Origin: Tumebacillus permanentifrigoris | GTDB lineage: Bacteria > Bacillota > Bacilli > Tumebacillales > Tumebacillaceae | Direction: 5' to 3' | NCBI RefSeq assembly: GCF_003148565.1 | Contig: NZ_QGGL01000017.1 | Location: 39,351 to 103,350 of the forward strand | Length of the DNA stretch: 64,000 nucleotides | In this document: in pieces, positions 6,879 to 14,834 of the stretch | Numbering within the stretch: the stretch's first letter is position 1 | Layout: each line of letters opens with the position of its first letter | Notes under the pieces: generated by a model | What the model saw: only the letters and a program-made list of their open reading frames with translations | The model's database searches: none | What the model was told of the DNA's origin: nothing | Translations under genes and position numbers: made by a program

Positions 6879-9293
6879 TCAATCCGGCGAATTTTTCATC
6901 AGGCGCATCCCGTTGGCGATGACGATCAAGGCAGCTCCGGTGTCAGCGAAGACCGCCATCCAGAGGTTGGAGAGACCGACCAGCGTCAAGGCGAGAAAAA
7001 CGACTTTGACCCCAATCGAGAACCAGACGTTCTGCTTGATCACACCGAGCGCCCGCCGACTGAGGTCGAGAGCGAAAGGCAACTTGTGCAGATCGTCAGA
7101 CATCAGCACGATGTCGGCCGTTTCCAGCGCTACATCAGTCCCAGCTCCCCCCATCGCGATCCCAATATCTGCGGCGGCCAATGCGGGGGCATCGTTGATG
7201 CCATCGCCAACCATCCCGACGTGTCCGAAACGTCGCTTGAGCTCCTGAATGCGCTCAAGTTTGTGCTCGGGGAGCAATTCAGCTTGCACTTCATCCAATT
7301 GAAGGCGTTCGGCGATCGTCTGTGCCACGCGTTCATGGTCCCCCGTGAGCATCACGGTGTGCGCAATGCCAGCGGCGCGGAGTTCTGTCAAGGCTTGGGC
7401 GCTCTCTTCGCGGAGGGTATCGGCGATGGCGATCAACCCATGAACGTGATGTTCATCAGCAAGCAGGACGACGGTGCGACCTTGGGCATGGTGTTCGGTG
7501 ACAAGATCAGACCACGTTGCCTCTTGGGTGTTCTCCAGAATCCAAGCCGGACTTCCGATGCGGTAGAGCGTGCCGCGAACGAGACCTTGGGCACCCTTGC
7601 CGGGGATTGCTTGGAAGTTCTGAACGGTGGAAAGCGGCGTCGGGTCGAGCGTTTGGCTATGCGTGACGATGGCGCGGGCCAGCGGATGTTCAGATCGGGA
7701 TTCGAGAGCGGCGGCAATTGCCAAAATCTGATCGGGCGGCAGGTCGCCAAGGGGTTCGATCTGCACGACACGCGGCTTGCCCTCCGTCAGCGTGCCCGTT
7801 TTGTCAAACGCGAGCGCTCGGAGCAGACCTGTCTGTTCGAGGATGGCACCGCCCTTGATCAGCACGCCATGTTTCGCCGCATTGCCGATGGCGGCGACGA
7901 TGGAGACCGGGGTGGAGATGACGAGCGCACAGGGGCAGGCGATGACGAGCAGCACCAAGGCACGGTACAGCCACTCCTCGAACGATCCAAATTGGAACAG
8001 CGGCGGAAGGATGGCGACCATCACCGCAAGCAGGACGACGAGCGGCGTGTAATACGTGGCAAAGCGGTCGACGAACTGTTGCGACGGCGCTTTTTGCGCT
8101 TGGGCAGCTTCGACGAGGTGGATCATCCGTTGGATCGTGGAGTCCTCGACGCGCTTGGTGACACGGAATTCGAAGGCTCCCTGTTCGTTGAGCGAACCTG
8201 CGTACACGGTGTCGCCCGTTCGTTTGAAGACAGGGATCGATTCTCCGGTGACAGCCGCTTGGTTGATATGAGAGCTGCCGTCTGTGATCACACCGTCCAT
8301 CGGGAGGCGAACACCTGGACGGACGATCACGATGTCGTCGAGGCGCAGGTCGGTGAGCGGTAGGGTCAGTTCTTGGTCATTGCGACGAACGAGCGCTTCC
8401 TTGGGCGTGAGGTTCATGAGATCGCGGATCGAACGGCGGGTGCGTTCCATCGTGCTGGCTTGCAACCAGTTGCCGACGGCAAACAGGAACACGACGGTCG
8501 CCCCTTCTGACCACTGTCCGATCGCAGCGGCGCCGACGGCGGCGACCGTCATGAGAAAATTCATGTCGAGCGTGACTGATTTCAGCGCGTAGAGACCTGA
8601 ACGAGCTGCGTAGAAACCTCCGGAGAGCATAGCGAACAAGTAAAACAGGATGGCAGTGGTGGAGCTGATGTTGCCGTAATCGAACACCAGACCGACGGCG
8701 AGCAGGAGGCCGGAGATGGCGGTGAGCGTTGAACGGAAATTGCGCGCTGGCGAGCCGATGGCGAAGCTGGCGTTTTTGCCCTCGTCGAGGGTGGTGTCGA
8801 GCAGAGTGGGTTGGTAGCCAACTTGGGAGACCGCCTTCGCGATCGAGCCCAATTCAGCCGTGGCGGCAATGTGGATGACGATCATCTTGGTGGTGCTGAA
8901 ATTTACATCCACGTCGCGCACACCGTCAAGTTTGCCAACTACGCGTTGGACAGTGCGGGCACACTCGCCACAGTCCATGCCATCAACTTGAAATACAGTT
9001 CGTGCCTCACCTGCTTGCAAGTCGCTAGGCAGCGTGGGCGCGTCGGAAAACATCGCAAGCTCCTCGCCGTGGCAAGAGCCGGAGTCGCAGCAACTGCCCG
9101 TGCTGGATGCCGGTGTACTACAGCAAGAGTCTGCGGAATGCGCGTGGTTCCCATGCTCATGTTCGTGGCCGTGTCGATGCTCATGCCGATGTTCGTGGCC
9201 ATGTCCATGCTCGTGGCCATGCTGCTCATGCTCATGCTCATGCTCATGCTCATGCCCATGCTCGTTGTCCTGCCCGTGTCGGTGTTCGCTCAT
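6879..9293 (-). CDS. CadA/ZntA-type heavy-metal P1B ATPase with His-rich N-terminus
   Basis: This 804-residue efflux ATPase likely exports Zn, Cd or Pb across the membrane. Residues 1-50 are an extreme His/Glu repeat, followed by three CC/CxxxC-type clusters (56-75) and an HMA domain with GMDCGEC (105-111). The ATPase core shows TGES (349-352), the transmembrane CPC metal site (453-455), DKTGTLT with the phosphorylated Asp (497-503), SEHPLA, and GDGINDAPALAAADIG. CPC with an HMA domain points to Zn/Cd/Pb rather than Cu, since a Cu pump would normally show a CPC-ALG context and lack such a His tail. GGGAGGGG precedes the ATG. It is 26 nt behind an ArsR/CadC-type repressor and is surely co-transcribed. 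The His tail is encoded by a simple hexanucleotide repeat. Confidence 0.93.
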   Translation of the reverse strand: MSEHRHGQDNEHGHEHEHEHEHEQHGHEHGHGHEHRHEHRHGHEHEHGNHAHSADSCCSTPASSTGSCCDSGSCHGEELAMFSDAPTLPSDLQAGEARTVFQVDGMDCGECARTVQRVVGKLDGVRDVDVNFSTTKMIVIHIAATAELGSIAKAVSQVGYQPTLLDTTLDEGKNASFAIGSPARNFRSTLTAISGLLLAVGLVFDYGNISSTTAILFYLFAMLSGGFYAARSGLYALKSVTLDMNFLMTVAAVGAAAIGQWSEGATVVFLFAVGNWLQASTMERTRRSIRDLMNLTPKEALVRRNDQELTLPLTDLRLDDIVIVRPGVRLPMDGVITDGSSHINQAAVTGESIPVFKRTGDTVYAGSLNEQGAFEFRVTKRVEDSTIQRMIHLVEAAQAQKAPSQQFVDRFATYYTPLVVLLAVMVAILPPLFQFGSFEEWLYRALVLLVIACPCALVISTPVSIVAAIGNAAKHGVLIKGGAILEQTGLLRALAFDKTGTLTEGKPRVVQIEPLGDLPPDQILAIAAALESRSEHPLARAIVTHSQTLDPTPLSTVQNFQAIPGKGAQGLVRGTLYRIGSPAWILENTQEATWSDLVTEHHAQGRTVVLLADEHHVHGLIAIADTLREESAQALTELRAAGIAHTVMLTGDHERVAQTIAERLQLDEVQAELLPEHKLERIQELKRRFGHVGMVGDGINDAPALAAADIGIAMGGAGTDVALETADIVLMSDDLHKLPFALDLSRRALGVIKQNVWFSIGVKVVFLALTLVGLSNLWMAVFADTGAALIVIANGMRLMKNSPD

Positions 9294-9319
9294 CTGCTAC
9301 CCCTCCCTTCGTTTCAGAG

Positions 9320-9682
9320 TTATCTATGTGTGACGTGATGAAGACCGGTTTCAAAAAGCGTCAGGATATGTTCATCATCCAGACTGTAATAGTTCATGCG
9401 CCCAGACTTACGGCGCTTGATGATCCGCATGTTGCGAAGGAGTCGTAATTGGTGGGAGACAGCAGACTGCGTCATCTCCAGAGCGGCGGCGAGATCACAT
9501 ACGCACATCTCGCTGACGCTAAGCGCTCGGATGATGCGCACGCGCGTCGGATCGCCTAGCGCTGCAAAAATTGCCGCCAAGTCTGTCACTGCTTGCTCGT
9601 CCATCGCGGCCTCGCGCACTTGCGTGACCGTATCCTCATGAATCACATTGCAACAGGAATCTGTCGTCTCCAGTGGCTGCAT
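9320..9682 (-). CDS. ArsR/SmtB-family metal repressor (CadC/CzrA-like)
   Basis: This 120-residue winged-helix repressor releases DNA when it binds metal. It has the CadC-type ligands in the recognition region, SEMCVCDLAAAL, and N-terminal cysteines (DSCCNV), together resembling the alpha-3N site for Cd/Pb. At the C-terminus a DDEH and HH pattern suggests the alpha-5 Zn site too. The HTH is EMTQSAVSHQLRLLRN. It heads the operon with the P-type ATPase. A 16-bp palindrome typical of this family lies 38 nt upstream, so autoregulation is likely. Orthology to CadC versus CzrA cannot be settled by eye. Confidence 0.9.
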   Translation of the reverse strand: MQPLETTDSCCNVIHEDTVTQVREAAMDEQAVTDLAAIFAALGDPTRVRIIRALSVSEMCVCDLAAALEMTQSAVSHQLRLLRNMRIIKRRKSGRMNYYSLDDEHILTLFETGLHHVTHR

Positions 9683-9720
9683 ACCCTCGCCCCCTCCTTG
9701 ATGTATCTATATGATAACAT

Positions 9721-9736
9721 ATGAGCAATTGTTCAT
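9721..9736. promoter_or_regulatory. ArsR/SmtB operator palindrome
   Basis: ATGAGCAA and TTGTTCAT form a 16-bp inverted repeat (7 of 8 positions match) centred between 9728 and 9729, with the TGARCA...TGTTCA core used by SmtB/CadC/CzrA repressors. It sits just upstream of the repressor gene, where it would overlap the promoter of the arsR-ATPase operon. Confidence 0.8.
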
Positions 9737-9748
9737 GTATCACAAATC

Positions 9749-9785
9749 AAAAAAAGCACCATCGCCGTCTACTGACCGGCGATGG
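9749..9785 (-). terminator. Terminator of the ccdA-tlpA operon
   Basis: A 9-bp stem (9759-9767 with 9777-9785) overlaps the end of the thioredoxin-like gene and is followed on the minus strand by a T run (9749-9755). Confidence 0.85.
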
Positions 9786-10335
9786 CGCGTTGGAGCATGC
9801 CATCCATCTGAACTTTGGAGAGTGCGCCCTCACGGCGTTCCTTCACGATGCCGTTTTTATCGATGATGAACGTAGTCGGCACAGACACCACTCGGTAAGC
9901 GCTCTGCGCTTGGCCATCGACGTCCTTCAGCACCGGGATCGAGATCTTGAGATCCTGCAAAAACTTGGTGACGTCGTTCAGATCATCCTCTGAAGTCAAA
10001 TTGACCGCATAGAACTCGACTTGATCCTTGTACTTTTCATACGTGGCCTGCAAGTCCGGAGTCTCGTTGCGACAGGGGCCGCACCAAGCAGCCCAGAAAT
10101 TCACGACGACGGGCTTGCCCTTCAACTCGTCGAGCTTGACCGTCTGCTCCGTGCCCAAGGTCGCCAGTTCGAAACTAGGCGCACGATAACCAGATTGCGG
10201 CGACGGAGCGACGAGACGAGGATCGGCAGCGCCCGTCGGTTGTTGGGTGTCACCCTTGTACGTGGTGAGCACAGCCGCGCCTGCGAGCAGGACAAAAACG
10301 AGACCGCCGATGATGAGAGATTGGGTACGAGCCAT
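9769..10335 (-). CDS. ResA/TlpA-like membrane-anchored thioredoxin
   Basis: This 188-residue protein has an uncleaved N-terminal anchor (about residues 5-25) and an extracytoplasmic thioredoxin domain with the active site WAAWCGPCRNE and the cis-Pro region VVSVPTTFIID. The family reduces disulfides outside the membrane, classically the haem-binding cysteines of apocytochrome c in ResA, or acts in spore maturation (StoA). Electrons would come from CcdA, whose gene is directly upstream with 18 nt between. No cytochrome c synthesis gene lies in the window, so ResA versus StoA is open. The terminator stem overlaps its last codons. Confidence 0.88.
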   Translation of the reverse strand: MARTQSLIIGGLVFVLLAGAAVLTTYKGDTQQPTGAADPRLVAPSPQSGYRAPSFELATLGTEQTVKLDELKGKPVVVNFWAAWCGPCRNETPDLQATYEKYKDQVEFYAVNLTSEDDLNDVTKFLQDLKISIPVLKDVDGQAQSAYRVVSVPTTFIIDKNGIVKERREGALSKVQMDGMLQRAIAGQ

Positions 10336-10353
10336 AAAAATCCCCTCCCGCGC

Positions 10354-11079
10354 TTAGAAACCGATAAAACCGCCAGACAAGCGTAGCAACCATTGCGTAA
10401 TCAGCGTCATGCCATTCGTGATCAGCAGAATCCCCATCAGCACCATGCCAAAGCCACCGATCTTGGTAATCAATTCGGAGTACTTCAACAGCCAGCGCAC
10501 CGAACCGAGCGTATACGCCAAAAAAATGAACGGCAGCGCAAAGCCCAGCGAATAGAACAACATCAAGCTGCCCCCCGAGACGGGGTTGGTTGCAGCGATC
10601 GCCAGAACAGAGGCCAAAATGGGGCCGACACAGGGAGTCCAGCCGGCGGCAAACGAGATACCGACGACGATGGCGCCGAGGTAGCCGACGGGCTTGTTGC
10701 GAGTTTGAAACTTCTTGGTCTGCATCAGGAAGTCGATCTTGATCAGGCCGGACATGAACAGACCCATGACGATGATCAGGATGCCGCCGACTTGGCGAAT
10801 CAAGACCTGATAGTCCATAAAAATCGTCCCGATCGTACCGGACGTAAAGCCGAGTGTCACGAAGATAATCGAGAAGCCGAGCACAAAAAACAGCGAGTGC
10901 GTCAGCGCTTTTTTCCGAAGGGTGCGCGTATCGCGCTCTGCGCCATACATCTGGTCATACGTGACGCCCGTGATATAAGACAGATAGGACGGATACAGCG
11001 GTAATACACAGGGTGAGACAAACGACAGCAGCCCTGCAAGAAACGCGATGATGAAGGTCGGATTCGAAGATGAGAGCAC
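10354..11079 (-). CDS. ccdA: CcdA-type thiol-disulfide transporter
   Basis: This 241-residue polytopic protein carries reducing equivalents from cytoplasmic thioredoxin to extracytoplasmic thioredoxin-like proteins. The conserved cysteine motifs are visible in SFVSPCVLPLYPSYLSYITG in the first membrane segment and FAAGWTPCVGPIL in the fourth, with six predicted membrane segments. I start it at the GTG at 11079, 7 nt behind AAGGAGGA. The longer frame to 11136 would cover that site and the promoter. It is first in the operon with the ResA/TlpA-like gene, which is its probable electron acceptor. Confidence 0.92.
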   Translation of the reverse strand: MLSSSNPTFIIAFLAGLLSFVSPCVLPLYPSYLSYITGVTYDQMYGAERDTRTLRKKALTHSLFFVLGFSIIFVTLGFTSGTIGTIFMDYQVLIRQVGGILIIVMGLFMSGLIKIDFLMQTKKFQTRNKPVGYLGAIVVGISFAAGWTPCVGPILASVLAIAATNPVSGGSLMLFYSLGFALPFIFLAYTLGSVRWLLKYSELITKIGGFGMVLMGILLITNGMTLITQWLLRLSGGFIGF

Positions 11080-11107
11080 TTGAGCGTCCTCCTTTTGACT
11101 AGCTACT

Positions 11108-11136
11108 ACTATACAGGAGAACCAACGCCCCTTCAA
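11108..11136 (-). promoter_or_regulatory. Promoter of the ccdA operon
   Basis: On the minus strand TTGAAG (11131-11136) and TATAGT (11108-11113) are 17 bp apart, ending 28 nt before the ccdA GTG. Confidence 0.75.
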
Positions 11137-11197
11137 ATGAACGTCCTGTGACTAGTGACCTCCAGCCAGTGGCAAAGTAGTCGAGAGGTGATCACCA

Positions 11198-12463
11198 ATG
11201 CCAAAGACGAAACCCACGATCCCCCGCCTCGGCACCCAAGTATGGGTGTTGCTCGCAGGCGTTTTGTTTACACACTTGGGGACCTACATGCTCCTCCCCT
11301 ACCTCTCCATCATTTTCTCCACAGAAAAGGGCCTCACGTTGGCACGTGTCGGCCTCGTGCTAGGAGCAGGCTCCGTCGCCTACCTAAGTGGTTCGCTCCT
11401 TGGAGGATTTATCGCCGACCGACTCGGCAAAAAAACGACCATGATCGCCGGCTTGCTCCTGCGCGCGATCGGACTGCTCCTGTTTATCTGGATGGGCACA
11501 TGGATCGCGCTGTTCCTCACCAACCTGCTCGCCGGAGTTGGCAGTGGGCTCTACATGCCGGGAGCCAAAGCTGGGATCGCCGCCTACGCGAGAGAAGGCA
11601 GTAAGACCACTGCCTTCTCCTATCGAGGAGTTGCCGCCAATATCGGGGTGACCGTAGGACCGATGCTTGGCATGGTGCTTTTGAGACAATCTAGCGCTTG
11701 GTTGTTCGCAGGAGCTGCGATCGTCTATGCAGGACTGGCCCTCTCCCATGCCTTTCTACTAAAAAAAGACTGCATCGGACCCGACTGTCCCGAGCTCCCC
11801 AAAACAAAATTCCGGGCCCTGCTCACAGACCGACCGTTTCTCGTCTTCAGCTTCGCGACGATCTTCGTCTGGGCACTGTTCACCCAATTTACGCTCGCGT
11901 TGCCACTCCGAGCGGAACAAATCAAAGCCGCGCACAACATCGGTCTGATCTGGACGATCACGAGTCTCGTGGTGATCGTGTCACAGAGTGCGGTGACACG
12001 ATTTTTCACCAAGCACCTGCATCCATTGGCCACGATGGCGACGGGTATGGTGATCCTCGGAGTGGCACTGGGATCCGTGGCATTTAGCCAAACGTACTGG
12101 CACTTGATGGCAAGTGCAGTCTTGTTCACGATTGGTGAGATGTTCATCATGCCCACATCGGACGCGATCGTGTCCGAACTAGCGACGCCGGAGTCGATGA
12201 GTGCGTACTTTGGGGTGGCGTCGTTCGTATTTGGGGCAGGAGAAGCGTTAGGCAATATCGGAGGAGGTCGCCTGATGCAAGCGGCCGTCGACCAAAACTT
12301 TCTCGAACTGCCATGGCTGCTCTATGCGATCGTCGGCCTCCTCCTCGCCATCGCCTATTACGCGATGTCAAAATGGGGCCCCCTCCAAACGCCGCTCACC
12401 ACCACCCTCCAAAACCGAGTAGGCACTGAACCATTGCGCCCCAAAAAGAAACAACGAACCTAA
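11198..12463 (+). CDS. MFS transporter (drug-efflux type)
   Basis: This 421-residue protein has about twelve membrane segments. The MFS motif A between segments 2 and 3 reads GGFIADRLGKKTTM, and the segment 5 region GVAANIGVTVGPMLG resembles the antiporter motif C of drug/H+ exporters. The ligand is unknown. GAGAGGTG precedes the ATG. It is a single gene diverging from ccdA, with an A/C-rich stretch but no hairpin behind it. Confidence 0.85.
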   Translation: MPKTKPTIPRLGTQVWVLLAGVLFTHLGTYMLLPYLSIIFSTEKGLTLARVGLVLGAGSVAYLSGSLLGGFIADRLGKKTTMIAGLLLRAIGLLLFIWMGTWIALFLTNLLAGVGSGLYMPGAKAGIAAYAREGSKTTAFSYRGVAANIGVTVGPMLGMVLLRQSSAWLFAGAAIVYAGLALSHAFLLKKDCIGPDCPELPKTKFRALLTDRPFLVFSFATIFVWALFTQFTLALPLRAEQIKAAHNIGLIWTITSLVVIVSQSAVTRFFTKHLHPLATMATGMVILGVALGSVAFSQTYWHLMASAVLFTIGEMFIMPTSDAIVSELATPESMSAYFGVASFVFGAGEALGNIGGGRLMQAAVDQNFLELPWLLYAIVGLLLAIAYYAMSKWGPLQTPLTTTLQNRVGTEPLRPKKKQRT

Positions 12464-12788
12464 CCCACCACAAACAAAAACATACAAAACCAAACAAGCA
12501 AAAAAACAGCAAACACGCACAAAAACACAAGGGGCCACGCAAGCCAAGGGGGAGGGGATATGTGTAGTACGACTTTGATTTGCCATTCCTACCCTTTGAA
12601 ATGTTTTACTCAATCAAAAGGAGAGGCAATTCACAGGAGTGCGGAGCATATCCCCGACCCCTGGCGCCACCCCTAGCGTCACCCCGAACTCCCCCTCTAA
12701 CTCCCCCGAACATAAGGAAGTACATATCCAACATCTCCCTCTCCGTGGTACACTTAGGAAAACGGTTTCGTAAAAAGGAGATCGTCAC
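12464..12788. other. Intergenic region with A/C-only tract, long inverted repeat and C-rich tract
   Basis: From 12464 to about 12535 the plus strand is almost only A and C, which on the upstream MFS transcript would be an unstructured, C-rich and G-poor stretch of the kind Rho uses. GGGGATATG (12554-12562) pairs perfectly with CATATCCCC (12647-12655), with smaller nested helices between. Positions 12650-12710 are very C-rich. An open frame from an ATG at 12601 encodes a Pro-rich peptide and ends in an ATGA overlap with the next gene, but it has no good ribosome binding site. I do not call a gene here. Confidence 0.55.
12757..12770. promoter_or_regulatory. Candidate cre-like (CcpA/LacI-family) site
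   Basis: GGAAAACGGTTTCG is a near-palindrome around a central CG and matches the CcpA cre consensus at 11 of 14 positions. It lies directly upstream of the ribosome binding site of the second MFS gene, a position suited to repression. It could equally serve another LacI-family regulator. Confidence 0.4.
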
Positions 12789-14003
12789 ATGAGTGCTGCG
12801 AAGATCAGCTCAACCCGCATCCTGCTCTTGTTTTTATTCATGAACATCATCAACTACGTCGACCGCCAAGTTGTCTCTGGGGTACTCCCGCTGTTGAAAG
12901 ACCACTTCACCCTCACAGACACCGCACTAGGGCTACTCGGCACCGCGTTTATGATCACCTACACCCTGACCGCCATCCCATTCGGGGCTTGGTCCGACCG
13001 ATGGAAGCCGCATAAAGTCGCGGCGATTGGCGTAGCAGTGTGGTCGCTTGCCACCGTGTCCTCAGCACTCGCTTGGTCGTTCGCGTCGCTGTTCATCTTC
13101 CGAGCCCTCGTCGGGATCGGAGAGGCGGCCTATGTATCAACAGCGAGTACCATTCTCTCCAACGTCTACCCAGAAAACAAACGCTCAGGAATCCTCGGGC
13201 TGTTTAACCTCGGGATGCCGATTGGCGGCGCGATTGGGGTTGTACTGGGCGGATGGATTGGTGCAAAGTTCGGTTGGCAGTGGGCGTTCTTCCTCGTTGG
13301 AGTGCCGGGATTGATCCTTGCCTACCTCGCGTGGAAACTGCCGTTGCCTAAGCCCGTCAACGCTCCGACCCGTCCGAAATTCAGTCTGCGAGAACTTGGA
13401 GTGTTGATGAAAAACCGCGCCTTCTTCTGGAGCGCGCTGGGTTACGCGGGGATCTCGTTCGCATTCGGAGCGATCGTGCTGTTCGTCCCGACCTTCTTCC
13501 AACGGGAATTGGGCTATGAACTAGGAACCGCTACCATGCTCGCCGGAGCCCTGCAAGTCGGAGCCGGATTGCTTGGCGCACCGATTGGGGGGTACGTTGC
13601 GGACTTCTGGCAAAAACGGGATAAGCGTGGCCGTGCCTACACGCTCGTGCTCTCGATGGCGGCTTCAGCGATCCTGTTGTGGGGCGGATTACTTTTCCAC
13701 AGCTTGACACTGTTCTTCCTCTCCGCGTTCTTCATGCTCTGGCATGTAGGCGTTGCAGCCTCCCTGATCTTCGATGTGACCGAGCCGGGAGTGTGGAACA
13801 CCGCCAATGCATTTGCGATGTTCATGATGCACCTCTTGGGAGACATCCCGAGCCCAGTGATCGTTGGCTACATCTCGGACAAAGCGAGCCTCACCACTGC
13901 ATTTGCGGTGATGCCGATCGCCATGCTGTTCGCCTCCGTATGCTTTTGGCGAGCAAGCCGGCACCAATCAAAAGAAAGTAGCAAAACCCCGCGTCTCGTC
14001 TAG
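12789..14003 (+). CDS. MFS transporter (Spinster-like)
   Basis: This 404-residue transporter has about twelve membrane segments and the Spinster-type signature: NIINYVDRQVVSGVLPLLKD in segment 1, motif A as FGAWSDRWKPHKVAAIG, and FRALVGIGEAAYVSTASTIL in segment 4. Bacterial relatives move organic anions or lipids; the substrate here is not evident. AAAAGGAGAT precedes the ATG. A cre-like site upstream would fit carbon-catabolite control. A strong terminator follows. Confidence 0.87.
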   Translation: MSAAKISSTRILLLFLFMNIINYVDRQVVSGVLPLLKDHFTLTDTALGLLGTAFMITYTLTAIPFGAWSDRWKPHKVAAIGVAVWSLATVSSALAWSFASLFIFRALVGIGEAAYVSTASTILSNVYPENKRSGILGLFNLGMPIGGAIGVVLGGWIGAKFGWQWAFFLVGVPGLILAYLAWKLPLPKPVNAPTRPKFSLRELGVLMKNRAFFWSALGYAGISFAFGAIVLFVPTFFQRELGYELGTATMLAGALQVGAGLLGAPIGGYVADFWQKRDKRGRAYTLVLSMAASAILLWGGLLFHSLTLFFLSAFFMLWHVGVAASLIFDVTEPGVWNTANAFAMFMMHLLGDIPSPVIVGYISDKASLTTAFAVMPIAMLFASVCFWRASRHQSKESSKTPRLV

Positions 14004-14020
14004 AGATGCGGGGTTTTTTT
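13983..14020 (+). terminator. Terminator of the Spinster-like MFS gene
   Basis: A long stem with AAAACCCCGC and GCGGGGTTTT arms, extended by GTCTC/GAGAT pairing, is followed by eight Ts. Confidence 0.93.
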
Positions 14021-14025
14021 TGCCA

Positions 14026-14727
14026 TCAAGACTTCACATAGTACACAGTGGCGATACAAGCGATCGCCACGATCCAGTAGACCACTTTAAGCATCGCTTG
14101 CTTGTCTTTCGGTAGGCGTTCTAGCTCGATCTCCGCAATCTTATGCTTGATCTGCGGCTCGTTTTTGAGATAGATACGCTCCCAGTTCGGGAGATGCCGA
14201 TACAGAATCCCGGCTACCATCACGAGCAACGCCATCGTACTGCCCAACGGTTGATCAATCCAGAGGAAGAAACCTACCGCCCCGAGAATCACAAGCGTCG
14301 TCGCGATGACGATGTAGCGGATCAAGAGGACGAGCAGCACATAGGAGAGGACGATGATGATCAGCGGCAACGGGTACAGCGCTAGGATCGCCCCGCCTGC
14401 CGTGGCGAGTGCTTTGCCCCCGCGAAAACCGGTGTAGAACGAGAACACGTGACCGAGCACCGCACCTGCGGCCGTACAGAACGCGAGAACTTGATCATCC
14501 GTGATCAAGAGAACGAGCAGAGTCGGGATCAACCCTTTTAAAATGTCACAGACCAGTACGGTAACCGCTGCACCCTTGCCGTACACAGCAAGCGTATTGG
14601 TTGCGCCGGGATTGCCACTTCCTTGGGCGAAGATATTACCGCCCCTCGCCTTCGAAACCAAGAAGGCAAAAGGGGTTGAACCTATGATATAACCGATCAA
14701 GAGAACCAACAACATCGTATACGTCAT
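14026..14727 (-). CDS. plsY: Acyl-phosphate:glycerol-3-phosphate acyltransferase PlsY
   Basis: This integral membrane enzyme transfers an acyl chain from acyl-phosphate to glycerol 3-phosphate, the first step of phosphatidic acid synthesis in bacteria using PlsX/PlsY. The family motifs are clear: GYIIGSTPFAFLVSK, GSGNPGATNTLAVYGK and FRGGKALATAGG. At 233 residues it is about 30 longer than usual. The extra length is a C-terminal charged stretch (LERLPKDKQ) and a further hydrophobic segment. GAGGTGACG precedes the ATG. Confidence 0.94.
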   Translation of the reverse strand: MTYTMLLVLLIGYIIGSTPFAFLVSKARGGNIFAQGSGNPGATNTLAVYGKGAAVTVLVCDILKGLIPTLLVLLITDDQVLAFCTAAGAVLGHVFSFYTGFRGGKALATAGGAILALYPLPLIIIVLSYVLLVLLIRYIVIATTLVILGAVGFFLWIDQPLGSTMALLVMVAGILYRHLPNWERIYLKNEPQIKHKIAEIELERLPKDKQAMLKVVYWIVAIACIATVYYVKS

Positions 14728-14778
14728 CTCGTCACCTCATGTACAAACATTCAGAATAAGTACCTCTATTGTAGCATG

Positions 14779-14826
14779 AAAAAAGGGCCATTGGTGGTTT
14801 TCTTTACCAACGGCCCTTGCGTTTTT
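14779..14826. terminator. Bidirectional terminator between plsY and the GDPD gene
   Basis: A long stem with AAGGGCC...TTGGT and ACCAA...GGCCCTT arms has an A run on its left and a T run on its right. It would end the GDPD operon on the minus strand. Confidence 0.88.
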
Positions 14827-14834
14827 TAAGTTTG

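Noticed and set aside
9200..9262. Short tandem repeats as a possible CRISPR-like array
   Set aside because: They are coding hexamers of the His-rich ATPase tail, without spacers.
12580..12792. 70-codon plus-strand frame as a real gene
   Set aside because: No ribosome binding site and odd Pro-rich composition; mentioned only as a possible leader.
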